A model generated the notes under the pieces. It was not told the DNA's origin. It made no database searches and worked only from the letters and a program-made list of their open reading frames with translations. From Microbispora triticiradicis (GTDB lineage Bacteria > Actinomycetota > Actinomycetes > Streptosporangiales > Streptosporangiaceae), in the NCBI GenBank assembly GCA_003260025.2, contig QFZU02000106.1:1-51193 (forward strand): 51,193 bases of DNA, in the 5' to 3' direction. Shown here piece by piece: positions 8,284 to 16,420 of the stretch (position 1 is its first letter; each line of letters starts with the position of its first letter). Position numbers and translations under genes: made by a program.

Positions 8284-8361
8284 CGTCCATGGCGCCGGCA
8301 ACGAGCCCGTGACCAGCCCTCCTCATGCAGCCCAAGCGATCAAAGGGACATCATTAGGCGG

Positions 8362-8961
8362 TCAGACGGCGGCGACGAGGGTGAAGACGCCCGCGCCGAC
8401 CAGGGCGAAGGCCCACATCCGGTCGAGGTTGAACCAGGCCCGGCGCAGGACGGCGACGCCGACGAACTCGTACACGACCACCGCGACCGCGGTCGCGGTG
8501 AGGAACATCGCGAGCGTGTGCACGCCCGCGACGAACAGCCCGCCGGACAGCGCGTGCCCGTGGTGACCCGCGGGCATCCGGGTGAGGACGGGGAGCAGCA
8601 TCAGCCCGGCGCCGTGCACCGACGACATCAGGAACGACCAGGCGGCCAGTTGCGGCAGCGACAGCCGCATGCCCACCCAGCGGAAGTGCCGCCGGGCGAG
8701 CAGGTGCCACAGCCCGAACCCGACGAGCAGGATCCCCGCCCCGATCGCGAGGGCCGTCCCGGTCACGAGCGACCCGGTCGCGGACACCACCGCCACCACG
8801 AGGGCCACCGACGCGAGGTGGCCCAGCGCGATGACCGGGAGGGACTGCAGGAGCAGGTCGCGGCTGCGCTCCTGCAGTCCCCGGGCGACGGCGAACAGCC
8901 AGCCCATCGCGGGGTTGATCCCGTGAAAGGCGCCGAGCAGGATGACCGCGGTCAGCGTCAC
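8362..8961 (-). CDS. Multi-pass membrane protein coupled to the SBP56/methanethiol oxidase gene
   Basis: 199 residues, start GTG at 8961 whose GTGA overlaps the stop of the upstream gene by 4 bases, so the two are translationally coupled. About six hydrophobic segments are visible. Histidines sit in or next to them: GAFHGINPAMG near the N-terminus, IALGHLAS, SSVHGAGL, GHHGHAL and GVHTLAM. The layout recalls small metal or cation exporters (NicO/TauE-like), but I cannot assign a family. Since methanethiol oxidases of the SBP56 family need copper, a role in copper or metal supply, or in moving a sulfur compound, is a reasonable inference from the coupling. Confidence 0.7.
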   Translation of the reverse strand: MTLTAVILLGAFHGINPAMGWLFAVARGLQERSRDLLLQSLPVIALGHLASVALVVAVVSATGSLVTGTALAIGAGILLVGFGLWHLLARRHFRWVGMRLSLPQLAAWSFLMSSVHGAGLMLLPVLTRMPAGHHGHALSGGLFVAGVHTLAMFLTATAVAVVVYEFVGVAVLRRAWFNLDRMWAFALVGAGVFTLVAAV

Positions 8962-10346
8962 GGGTAGCAGTAGGAGTCGGAGGACGCGTCGCCGCCCTGC
9001 AGCCGGGTCTGGTGCGGGCGCAGGCCGCGGAAGTCGTCGCCGTGCGGGAAGAACCGCTCGTCGAGCGTGAAGCCGTCCGCGTCGATCTTCGCCATCCACG
9101 CGCCGACCCCGTCCGGGTAGAACTGGTCGTCCCAGGCGCCGTAGAGGGAGTTGGTGACGTAGACCCGGCGGCCGTCGCGGCTCACCTCGACCATCTGCGG
9201 CCCGCCGGCGAGGCGCTCGTCCGGGGCGGCGGGGTGGGCGGCCCTGTCCACGATGCCGCCGAGGCGGATCGAGCCGATCTCGACCGGCTTGAACGGGTCG
9301 GACACGTCGTACTGCTTGAGCTCGCCGGTGCCCCAGCACGACACGTACAGACGCTGGTCGTCCACCGACAGGTCGATGTCGGTGACGAGCGGCGGCACCG
9401 CGCCGAACGGCTTCAGCACGTTGGGCAGGTCGTCCGGCGACGCGGGCTCGGCCGGGATCGTGATGACCTTGGTCGCCGCCCAGCGGGAGCCCTCCTTGTG
9501 CCACACCCACACCGAGGCCGACAGGTCCTCGACGCTGACGACGACCCCGGCGAAGCCGTACGTCTTCGTCGGGTCGTGGGCGGGGCGCAGCTCCAGCGTC
9601 ATCTGGTGCTGGTCGCCGAGGTCGACCTCCTGGACGTGCCGGCGCTTGCGCAGGTCCCAGAAGTGCAGCTTGTGGCCGTACTTGCGGCCGAGCAGCAGTT
9701 CGCCGACCACCCCGTCCTCGATCATCGAGGGCGTGCCCCACTCGGAGGTGACCAGCACGTCGTGGTTGATGTGCCACCAGAAGTCGTAGGCGAGGTACTG
9801 CGGGCCGCGGTCGACCTCCCATCGGCCGAGGACCTCGAAGGTGTTGTGGTCGAGGATGGCGATGCCGCCCGGGCCGTCGTCGCCGTAGCCGCCGAGCGCG
9901 CTGACGTACAGCCCCTCGGGGCCGCAGTGGACGGTGTGCGGGCGGGAGTAGCCGGCCCGCTTGCCCAGCTCCTCGGGCTCGACGACCTTCACGAGCTCGG
10001 GACTGACCCGGTCCTTGGTGTCGTACACGTAGATGCGCGACGACCTCAGGCCGGGGACGATCAGGTAGCGCCGCTCCACGTGCGGGTGCGGCGCATACGG
10101 GCAGAGGGCGCTGCTGCAGGCGTTCCAGCCGAAGTGGTGCAGCTCGTCCCCCGTGTGCGGCAGGTCCGTCCAGCCGACCACCGTCCCGTACGCCGAAGAG
10201 GCGGGGTCGGTGTCGAGCACGGCGAGCGCGTCGGGCCGCTGGGCCGACCGGTCGAAGGCGGCCACGTAGGCCAGCTTCTCCGGCGGCGCCTCGGCGGCGT
10301 CGCGGGGCGAGGGATAGAAGGTCGGATCGGGCTTCCACAGCGTCAT
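8958..10346 (-). CDS. Selenium-binding protein family (SBP56) / methanethiol oxidase
   Basis: 462 residues, the usual length of SELENBP1-type proteins. Family marks include NACSSALCPYAP (the conserved Cys region near residue 80), RPHTVHCGPEGLYVSALGG, GPGGIAILD, WWHINHDVLVTSEWGTP and LYVTNSLYGAWDDQFYPDG. Such proteins are seven-bladed beta-propellers; bacterial members oxidise methanethiol to formaldehyde, hydrogen sulfide and hydrogen peroxide with copper. The ATG at 10346 is used because MTLWKPDPTFYPSP is the family N-terminus; an in-frame TTG at 10382 would add 12 residues that repeat MTLW. No signal peptide is seen, so it is probably cytoplasmic. It overlaps the downstream membrane gene by GTGA. 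Confidence 0.9.
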   Translation of the reverse strand: MTLWKPDPTFYPSPRDAAEAPPEKLAYVAAFDRSAQRPDALAVLDTDPASSAYGTVVGWTDLPHTGDELHHFGWNACSSALCPYAPHPHVERRYLIVPGLRSSRIYVYDTKDRVSPELVKVVEPEELGKRAGYSRPHTVHCGPEGLYVSALGGYGDDGPGGIAILDHNTFEVLGRWEVDRGPQYLAYDFWWHINHDVLVTSEWGTPSMIEDGVVGELLLGRKYGHKLHFWDLRKRRHVQEVDLGDQHQMTLELRPAHDPTKTYGFAGVVVSVEDLSASVWVWHKEGSRWAATKVITIPAEPASPDDLPNVLKPFGAVPPLVTDIDLSVDDQRLYVSCWGTGELKQYDVSDPFKPVEIGSIRLGGIVDRAAHPAAPDERLAGGPQMVEVSRDGRRVYVTNSLYGAWDDQFYPDGVGAWMAKIDADGFTLDERFFPHGDDFRGLRPHQTRLQGGDASSDSYCYP

Positions 10347-10355
10347 GGAGTCAAG

Positions 10356-10368
10356 AATTGTCCTTATT
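10356..10368 (-). promoter_or_regulatory. AATAAGGACAATT motif upstream of the SBP56 gene
   Basis: Read on the minus strand, AATAAGGACAATT lies about 10 bases before the ATG. The identical 13 bases occur at 28906-28918 before the PucR-type gene. In so GC-rich a genome, sharing an AT-rich 13-mer between two leaders is unlikely by chance; a common regulator or a promoter -10 element is possible. Confidence 0.3.
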
Positions 10369-10466
10369 ACCCACAGGGTCAATAGGGATCTTCGGTGTCT
10401 TATCCTGCCGTGACCACAGACGGTGATGACCTATACCCTGACTTATCTCGCTTTACGGAGGCAGGG

Positions 10467-11189
10467 TTGTTCTTCGGCATCACCAACATCTGGACCTACG
10501 TGGTCGGCTCGTTCCTGATCATTCTGCTGCCCGGGCCGAACTCGCTGTTCGTCCTGTCCACCGCCGCCCAGCACGGGATCCGGCGGGGCTACCGGGCGGC
10601 CGCCGGGGTCTTCGCCGGCGACTCGGCGCTGATGTTCCTGTCGGCCGCCGGGGTCGCGTCGCTGCTCAAGTCCACGCCGGTCCTGTTCACGATCGTGAAG
10701 TACTCGGGCGCGGTCTACCTCGGCTGGATCGGCTTCGGCATGCTGCGCGGCGCCTGGCGCTCGCTGCGCGCCTCCCGCGCCAGAACCTCACCGCCCGGGA
10801 CCACGGCCGGGACGGCGCCCGGGACGACGACGGGAGGCGCGGCCGTCGCTCCGTCCTCCACCCCGGCCGGGGCGGCCGGTGAGGGGCGCGACCCGTTCCG
10901 CAAGGCGCTCACGATCAGCCTCCTCAACCCCAAGGCGATCCTGTTCTTCGTGGCCTTCTTCGTGCAGTTCGTGGATCCGTCGTACGGCGCGCCGGCGCTG
11001 TCGTTCCTGATCCTGGCGCTGATCGTGCAGGTGTTCAGCGTGACCTACCTGACCACCCTCATCTTCGGCGGCACGTTCCTCGCGGCGCACTTCCGCCGCC
11101 GCCGCAGGCTCGCGGCCGGGCTGACGTCCGGGGTGGGCGCGCTCTTCCTGGGCTTCGGCGCCAAACTGGCCACCGCCACGCTGAACTGA
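10467..11189 (+). CDS. LysE/RhtB-family amino acid exporter
   Basis: 240 residues if started at the TTG at 10467, which has GGAGG five bases upstream; the frame is open from a GTG at 10395 without such a site. LysE family marks are WTYVVGSFLIILLPGPNSLFVLSTAAQHG at the N-terminus and LLNPKAILFFVAFFVQFVDP in the second half. Six hydrophobic segments are expected. The central cytoplasmic loop is enlarged by a Thr/Pro/Gly/Ala-rich stretch of about 40 residues. The protein most resembles the leucine or homoserine-lactone exporter branch, but substrate is not predictable. Confidence 0.85.
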   Translation: MFFGITNIWTYVVGSFLIILLPGPNSLFVLSTAAQHGIRRGYRAAAGVFAGDSALMFLSAAGVASLLKSTPVLFTIVKYSGAVYLGWIGFGMLRGAWRSLRASRARTSPPGTTAGTAPGTTTGGAAVAPSSTPAGAAGEGRDPFRKALTISLLNPKAILFFVAFFVQFVDPSYGAPALSFLILALIVQVFSVTYLTTLIFGGTFLAAHFRRRRRLAAGLTSGVGALFLGFGAKLATATLN

Positions 11190-11208
11190 CCGCGCCGGGG
11201 TCACGAGC

Positions 11209-12054
11209 TCACTCGCCGTGCGCTTCGGCGAGTGCGGTCTCGAAGGCGTCCATCTCCCGCTGGACCCGGTCGTACCCGGCCGACGGCAGCCAGGCCATGA
11301 CGCGGGAGACCCCCGCCTCCTCGCACCGCTCCAGCGCGCCGGGGTCCGCCGGGACCGCCAGCATCACGACCTCGACGCGCCGGCCCGCCTCCTCCGCCCG
11401 CCGGAACAGTTCGGGGATCCGCTCCAGCACCCCCGGGCCGTAGTTGGGCAGCCAGGCGTCCCCGTACTCCAGGACCCGGCCGAACACCCGCGGCCCGACG
11501 CCGCCCACGAGGATCGGCGGGTGCGGGCGCTGGGCCGGCTTGGGCCACGACCAGACGGGGTCGAACGACACGAACTCCCCGTGGAACTCCGCCTCGTCGC
11601 GGGTCCAGATCTCCCGCATGGCCTGCACGCGCTCGCGCATCAGCGCGAACCGGCGAGCCGGGTCGGTCCCGTGGTTGCGCATCTCCTCGCGGTTCCAGCC
11701 CGCGCCGATGCCGAACTCGAAGCGCCCGCCGGTCAGGTCGTCCACGCTCGCGACCGTCTTCGCGAGGCCAATGGGCTCGTGCTCCGGCACCAGGCAGATG
11801 CCGGTGCCCACCCGCAGCCGGGTCGTCGCGGCCCCGGCCGCCATCGAGGCGACGAACGGGTCGTAGGTGTGCCAGTAGCGCCGCGGCAGTTCGCCGCCCC
11901 GCTCGTCCTTCGGCGCCTCGCCGCCGGGTGGCACGGGAATGTGCGTGTGTTCGGTGAACAGCAGCGCCGCGTGGCCGCGCTGCTCCACGAGGCGGGCGAG
12001 CGTATCCGGACGAACCGCATCATGAGTTGCGAAGTACCCGAATCCCGTATTCAT
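11209..12054 (-). CDS. LLM-class F420-dependent oxidoreductase
   Basis: 281 residues from the ATG at 12054; the frame extends to 12159 but MNTGFGYFATHDAVRPDTL is the expected first beta strand. Luciferase-like barrel features are HAALLFTEHTHIPVP, RLRVGTGICLVPEHEP, KTVASVDDLTGGRFEFGIGAGWNREEM and RPHPPILVGG. The last two are hallmarks of the F420-binding family common in actinobacteria and mycobacteria. The substrate is unknown. It converges on the LysE gene. Confidence 0.87.
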   Translation of the reverse strand: MNTGFGYFATHDAVRPDTLARLVEQRGHAALLFTEHTHIPVPPGGEAPKDERGGELPRRYWHTYDPFVASMAAGAATTRLRVGTGICLVPEHEPIGLAKTVASVDDLTGGRFEFGIGAGWNREEMRNHGTDPARRFALMRERVQAMREIWTRDEAEFHGEFVSFDPVWSWPKPAQRPHPPILVGGVGPRVFGRVLEYGDAWLPNYGPGVLERIPELFRRAEEAGRRVEVVMLAVPADPGALERCEEAGVSRVMAWLPSAGYDRVQREMDAFETALAEAHGE

Positions 12055-12210
12055 CTCGTCACCGTAACCCGCGTCCGTGTTCGCGGGGGAAGCGGCCCGA
12101 GTCGCGTGACGAAGCGATGACCAGTGCGTTCGTTCCGTCGACGGACTCTCAAATGACATGCCGCATCGGTATCGGATGTCACCTCAGACAGTGCTTCCGG
12201 CCCGTCAAGG

Positions 12211-12230
12211 CCGTACCGTCAGGTACGGTA
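12211..12230. promoter_or_regulatory. Inverted repeat upstream of the VC0807-like gene
   Basis: CCGTACC-GTCA-GGTACGG (12211-12228) overlaps TACCGT-CAGGT-ACGGTA (12214-12230). Such nested palindromes are typical of TetR-family operators. It lies about 105 bases before the membrane-protein start; no TetR gene is adjacent, so the regulator would act from elsewhere. The rest of 12055-12335 shows no gene. Confidence 0.4.
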
Positions 12231-12335
12231 AGCCACCGATGCAACACCTTTCCTGGGCGTTTCCGACCGCGATGTCCGGGTAGGCGCGTTTGCCAACTAC
12301 AGCGTCGGTCTCCCCCGCCGGCCCGTTGGAGTGTC

Positions 12336-12977
12336 ATGAACCACACGCCCTTCGCCATGCCCAGGCTCACCGCCCTGATCAAACAGGCGGTCCCCCGGCT
12401 CCTCGAAGGCGTGGTGGCTCCTCTCGCCGTGTTCTACGCGGCGCTCGCGGTGCTCGGCCTGCGCGGCGCGCTGATGGCCGCGATCTCCTGGGTCTACCTG
12501 GGCGTGCTGTGGCGGCTGGTGCGCCACCAGCCGGTGCCCGGCACCATGATCTTCGCCGCAATCGCCATCACCGTACGGACGGTGCTCGGCCTGTGGAGCG
12601 GCAGCGCGGTGGTCTACTTCATCCAGCCGGAACTCGGCACGATCGTCATCAGCATGGTCTTGCTGGCGTCCGTCCGGATGCGCCGCCCCCTCGTGGAGAA
12701 GCTGACGCTCGACTACATCCACCTGCCGTCGTTCGTGCTGCGGCACCAGCGCGTCCAGCAGTTCTTCGCCCGGATCACGCTGCTGTGGGCGTTCGTCCTG
12801 CTGGTCAACTCGAGCGTGAGCATCTGGCTGCTGCTGCACCAGTCGATCGGCACCTACCTGCTGGTCCGGACGACGGCCGTGGCGGTCATCACCGGGATCG
12901 CGTTCCTCGCGTCCGTCTGGGCGTTCCGCCGGGTCCTGCGGCGGCTGCACACGGAGGCCCCGGCGATCACCGGTTAG
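12336..12977 (+). CDS. VC0807-family membrane protein
   Basis: 213 residues from the ATG at 12336, preceded by TTGGAG. Several hydrophobic segments are clear: LLEGVVAPLAVFYAALAVLG, AAISWVYLGVLWRLV, IFAAIAITVRTVLGLW, LGTIVISMVLLASV, LLWAFVLLVNSSVSIWLLL and AVITGIAFLASVWAF. The middle resembles the VC0807/DUF3159-type intracellular septation-like proteins. Function unknown. The gene is monocistronic between a palindromic operator candidate and a hairpin terminator. Confidence 0.72.
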   Translation: MNHTPFAMPRLTALIKQAVPRLLEGVVAPLAVFYAALAVLGLRGALMAAISWVYLGVLWRLVRHQPVPGTMIFAAIAITVRTVLGLWSGSAVVYFIQPELGTIVISMVLLASVRMRRPLVEKLTLDYIHLPSFVLRHQRVQQFFARITLLWAFVLLVNSSVSIWLLLHQSIGTYLLVRTTAVAVITGIAFLASVWAFRRVLRRLHTEAPAITG

Positions 12978-13027
12978 CGACGGCCGCCCTCGACAAGGCG
13001 GCGTCCCCGGTTCCGGCTCCTGGCCGG

Positions 13028-13053
13028 CCGCGCCTCTCCCGGCTGAGGCGCGG
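13028..13053. terminator. Hairpin terminator between convergent genes
   Basis: Perfect 9-bp arms CCGCGCCTC (13028-13036) and GAGGCGCGG (13045-13053) with an 8-base loop, between the VC0807-like gene and the convergent SnoaL gene. No T-tract. Confidence 0.55.
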
Positions 13054-13103
13054 GCCCCGGCATCGCGTGAGCGGCCACTTCGCCACCCGGCGGCCGCGGG
13101 ATC

Positions 13104-13562
13104 TCAGTCCATCGTGTGGGCGCGCACCGCCTCGTCGCCCCGGGTGTGCCAGGCGTCGAACGTCAGGGCCGTGACCTTCCAGCCCTCGGCCTGCCGTACG
13201 AGCCCGAGCCGGTAGACGCCCCACACCTCCCACAGGCCGCCGCCGAGCCCCTCGTCGAGCACGTTGTAGGCGTAGCCCTTCGCGGTCACGTGCGCCTCGG
13301 CGCCGTCCACGGTCACCGCGAAGTTGCTCACGGTGTGGAAGCTCTGCTTGCGGGCGTGCAACCCGGTACGCCAGCCGTCCACGAGGGCGTCGGCGCTGAT
13401 CCGGGCCGGCTCCCCGCCGTTGAGGCTGGTGAAGTCGACGTCGACCCCCTCGTCGAACAGTTCCCGGCACACCGGCCAGTTCTTTGCGTCCACGGTGTCG
13501 AAGACTGCGGTCACCACGTCCACGATCTCGGCGCGGTCGACCAGTGCGGCGATCTGATCCAT
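13104..13562 (-). CDS. SnoaL/NTF2-like nuclear transport factor 2 family protein
   Basis: 152 residues if started at MDQIAALVDRAEIVDVV (13562). Met codons at 13571, 13574 and 13580 (MGMMGRMDQ) are equally possible and no strong ribosome site decides. The fold is the small cone-shaped SnoaL_4 type: an N-terminal helix with IVDVVTAVFDTVDAKNWPVCRELF, DEGVDVDFTSLNGG, then strands ending in VWGVYRLGLVRQAEGWKVTALTF. Members include polyketide cyclases, ring dehydratases and non-enzymatic stress proteins. It is divergent from an SDR dehydrogenase, a common pairing that suggests shared regulation. Confidence 0.8.
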   Translation of the reverse strand: MDQIAALVDRAEIVDVVTAVFDTVDAKNWPVCRELFDEGVDVDFTSLNGGEPARISADALVDGWRTGLHARKQSFHTVSNFAVTVDGAEAHVTAKGYAYNVLDEGLGGGLWEVWGVYRLGLVRQAEGWKVTALTFDAWHTRGDEAVRAHTMD

Positions 13563-13606
13563 GCGCCCCATCATGCCCATGAGATCGTGTGATAGGCACG
13601 GTTCCC

Positions 13607-14332
13607 ATGGGAATCGCACTTGTCACCGGCGCCTCGCGAGGGCTCGGCGCCGTCATCGCGGAACGGCTCGCCGCGGACGGCTGGCACGTCGCCGTCAACT
13701 ACGCCAACGACACCGCCGGAGCGTCCGCCGTCGCCGACCGCATCACCGCCGCCGGCGGCTCGGCGGCCCCGGCCCGGTTCGACGTCACCGACGAGCGGTC
13801 CGTACGGGAGGGCGTGGCCGCGCTCGGGCGGGTCGACGTCGTGGTGAACAACGCCACCGGCCCGCAGCCGATGATGCCGGTGGAGAAGCAGACCTGGGAC
13901 GACCACCTCGGCCAGCTCCGCTTCTTCGTCAAGGCCCCGCTGCTGCTCCTGCAGGCCGTGCTGCCCGGCATGCGCGAGGCCGGCTCGGGCCGGATCGTGA
14001 ACGTGGGGAGCGAGGTCGCCGACCTCGGCAACGCCGAGTTCGGGCACTACGTCTCGGCCAAGGCCGCGATGCACGGGCTCACCCGGTCGTGGGCGCGGGA
14101 GCTGGGGCCGTACGGGATCACCGTCAACACGGTCGAGCCCGGCTGGATCCCGGTGGAGCGCCACGCGGACGTGCCGCCCGAGGACTACACCGGCTATCTG
14201 CGTGACGTGCCGCTGGGACACATGGGCGTGCCGCTCGACATCGCCGAGGCGGTGGCGTTCCTGGCCTCCCCCGGCGCCCGGTTCGTGACGGGTCAACGCC
14301 TCGCCGTCAACGGCGGCAGGACGATGAGCTGA
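13607..14332 (+). CDS. Short-chain dehydrogenase/reductase
   Basis: 241 residues, classical SDR length. The cofactor motif TGASRGLG is at residues 7-14, NNATG at 81-85 (normally NNAG), catalytic Ser135 in NVGSEV, Tyr148 and Lys152 in HYVSAKAAMHG, then PGWIPVE and the C-terminal FVTGQRLAVNGG. These place it with FabG-like SDRs. The ATG at 13607 is used since the Rossmann strand starts two residues later; no obvious ribosome site precedes it, so a leaderless transcript is possible. Substrate unknown. Confidence 0.9.
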   Translation: MGIALVTGASRGLGAVIAERLAADGWHVAVNYANDTAGASAVADRITAAGGSAAPARFDVTDERSVREGVAALGRVDVVVNNATGPQPMMPVEKQTWDDHLGQLRFFVKAPLLLLQAVLPGMREAGSGRIVNVGSEVADLGNAEFGHYVSAKAAMHGLTRSWARELGPYGITVNTVEPGWIPVERHADVPPEDYTGYLRDVPLGHMGVPLDIAEAVAFLASPGARFVTGQRLAVNGGRTMS

Positions 14333-14405
14333 CCAAACCTTAAGAGAGGTAAAGAATCTGGAGATCCAGAGAGGGTTTCGTCAAAAAATGAGTTAATGTC
14401 CGTTC

Positions 14406-15299
14406 ATGTCCGGCGCATATTTCCCCCGCATCCAGACCGTCACCGGCGCCCTTCCCGTCTCTGAGATCGACGGGCCGGTGCTCCCCCACGAGCACCTGCG
14501 CACCGACACCCGCTGGGGGATCGGCGTGGACTCCGATCCCGCCCGGTGGCTGGACGAGGAGCGGTACGTGCTGGCCGAGATCAAGGATCTCGGCAGGGGC
14601 CGGGAGCTGGGTCTCGTCGTCGAGCACAGCTGCGTCGGCATGGCCCGCGACCCCGCGTCCCTCGCCCGGATCTCCATGGGCGCGCGGGTCCCGATCGTCG
14701 CCGCCACCGGCTTCGCCGCCCAGCCGTTCGCCGGCGCGGCGATCACCCGGTACGGCGTCGACGACCTGACCGCGGACCTGCTCCACGAGATCGGCGCCGG
14801 GCTGGACGGGACCGGCGCCCGGCCGGGCGTCATCGTCGCCGCGTCGTGGGACGAGACGCCCACCCCCGCCGAGGAGCGGGCGGTCACGGCCGCCGCCCGG
14901 GCCTCGCTGCGCACCGACCTCCCGGTGGCCGCCGGCGGGCTGGAGCTGCTGGAACTGCTGCTCTCCCAGAACGTGCCCGCCCAGCGGCTCAGCGCCCCAG
15001 GTGCCGACACGCCGGCCCAGCGCAAGATCGCCGAGACCGGCGCGTACGTGAGCGTGTCCTGCACGGAGGACGTGCTCACCCTCCTCGACGCCGGTCACGC
15101 GGAGCGCATCCTGGTCAGCAGCGGCGTACGGCTGCGCGAGCACCTCGCCGACTACGGCGGGCAGGGGTACGGCCGGCTGTTCTCCTCGGTCGTCCCGGCC
15201 CTGCGGGCGGCAGGGGTGGACGACGCCACCCTCCGCCTCGTCACCCGCGACAACCCCGTCCGCTGGCTCACCGCCGGCCAGGGCCGCCTCGCCGCCTGA
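14406..15299 (+). CDS. Phosphotriesterase-family protein lacking most metal ligands
   Basis: 297 residues. The family is recognisable from GPVLPHEHLRTDTRW (first His-x-His, H28 and H30), LVVEHSCVGMARDP, IVAATGF, GLELLELL, the end region LREHLADYGGQGY, and RLVTRDNPVRWL. Active phosphotriesterases and lactonases need two metals held by the first two His, a bridging Lys/Glu, two later His and an Asp. Here the bridging position reads GVIVAASWD, the third site reads PVAAGGLE instead of a T-H-T type motif, the fourth reads RLSAPGAD instead of I-G-H-x-D, and the last reads LVSSGVRL instead of LSHDV. So only the first pair of ligands survives. It is full length and in frame, which argues for a retained non-hydrolytic or altered role. 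Directly downstream of the SDR. Confidence 0.8.
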   Translation: MSGAYFPRIQTVTGALPVSEIDGPVLPHEHLRTDTRWGIGVDSDPARWLDEERYVLAEIKDLGRGRELGLVVEHSCVGMARDPASLARISMGARVPIVAATGFAAQPFAGAAITRYGVDDLTADLLHEIGAGLDGTGARPGVIVAASWDETPTPAEERAVTAAARASLRTDLPVAAGGLELLELLLSQNVPAQRLSAPGADTPAQRKIAETGAYVSVSCTEDVLTLLDAGHAERILVSSGVRLREHLADYGGQGYGRLFSSVVPALRAAGVDDATLRLVTRDNPVRWLTAGQGRLAA

Positions 15300-15340
15300 C
15301 AACACAGCCTGACCACACAGCCTGACCGCACCGCCTGATC

Positions 15341-16420
15341 TCACCGCCGTACCTGGCCGCGCGGGCGGCGCAGGGTGAGGCGGAAGGCGCAGCCCGGGGC
15401 GCCGGGATCGCCGGACACGACGGTGAGGTCGCCGCCGTGGGCCCAGGCGATCTGCCGGGCGATGGGCAGGCCGAGGCCGGTGCCGGGCACGTCGCGGTGG
15501 CCGCGCCAGAACCGCTCGAACACGCGCTCCCGCTCCTCCTCGGGAATGCCCGTCCCCCGGTCGGCGACCGTGACCACGGCCAGGCCGGGCGTGAGGCCGA
15601 TCTCCACGGTCACCGGCGTGCCCTCCGGGCCGTAGCGGACGGCGTTGTCGACGAGGTTCGCGAGGGCGCGGGTCACCGTGGCCTCGTCGACCGGGCACAC
15701 GGCCTCCGCCGGGCCTGCCAAGGACAGCGTCATCCGCTTCCCGGCGGCCAGGACCTCGGCCTGCCGGAGCACGTCACGCGCCACCTCCATGAGGTCGGCC
15801 GGCCGGTGGTCGAGCGTACGGGCGCGTCCGCGGGCCTCGGTCAGCAGGTCGTCGACGGTCGCCCGCAACCGCCGCGCCACGCTCTCCGAACGGCGCAGCC
15901 CGTCGCGGTAGACCTCCAGGGTGGGCCGGGGGTGGGCGAGCAGGACCTCCGCGTTGGTCATCAGCACCGACAGCGGGCTGCGCAGCTCGTGGCTCGTCTC
16001 CTCCAGCAGCCGCCGCTGGGCCGCCGCGGCCGCCGCCAGCCGGTCCAGCATCGCGTCGAACTCGGCGGCCAGCGCCACCACCTCCAGTGGGCCGTGGCCG
16101 AGCCCGATCCGGCGGCTCAGGTCGGTGCCGCCGATCTCCCGGGCCACCGCGCGGACCCGGTTGATCGGGGCGACGGCCCGTCCCGCCCACCACCAGGCGG
16201 CCGCGGCGGCGGCCGGGGCGAGCGCGAGGAGGGTCCAGGAGAGCCACGGCAGGCGGTGCGCCGAGGCGCTGCGCACGTGCTCGGCCCCGTTGAGCGCCTG
16301 CGCGGTCGTCTCGGTGTCGGTCAGCAGGACCACGCCGAACAGCACCAGCGGCGGGACGTAGAACCCCAGGAAGGCGAGCACGGCGAGCCGGACGCGGAGC
16401 GAGCGCCAGGGCCGCGTCAC
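15341..16420 (-). CDS. Two-component sensor histidine kinase
   Basis: 359 residues, start GTG at 16420 overlapping the stop of the response regulator (GTGA). Two membrane segments, about 11-33 and 59-80, enclose a short external loop of about 25 residues, so a membrane or intramembrane signal is likely. A HAMP region follows (RAVAPINRVRAVAREIGG), then the H-box LLEETSHELRSPLSV with phospho-acceptor H144, an N-box LANLVDNAVRYG, G1 VADRGTGIPEEER, and G2 GTGLGLPIARQI. All kinase motifs are intact. It is the third gene of an operon with a serine hydrolase and the response regulator. Confidence 0.92.
   Translation of the reverse strand: MTRPWRSLRVRLAVLAFLGFYVPPLVLFGVVLLTDTETTAQALNGAEHVRSASAHRLPWLSWTLLALAPAAAAAAWWWAGRAVAPINRVRAVAREIGGTDLSRRIGLGHGPLEVVALAAEFDAMLDRLAAAAAAQRRLLEETSHELRSPLSVLMTNAEVLLAHPRPTLEVYRDGLRRSESVARRLRATVDDLLTEARGRARTLDHRPADLMEVARDVLRQAEVLAAGKRMTLSLAGPAEAVCPVDEATVTRALANLVDNAVRYGPEGTPVTVEIGLTPGLAVVTVADRGTGIPEEERERVFERFWRGHRDVPGTGLGLPIARQIAWAHGGDLTVVSGDPGAPGCAFRLTLRRPRGQVRR

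Noticed and set aside
8284..8967. Extension of the winged-helix fragment into a 290-residue protein
   Set aside because: Beyond about 8283 it is antisense to the coupled membrane-protein gene and low in complexity; only the first 60 residues look protein-like.
9012..10385. Plus-strand open frame of 457 codons
   Set aside because: Antisense shadow of the SBP56 gene, which shows clear family motifs on the minus strand.
15300..15340. Short repeats of CACAGCCTGACC after the phosphotriesterase-like gene
   Set aside because: Only two to three imperfect copies; no array structure, so neither CRISPR nor a defined element.
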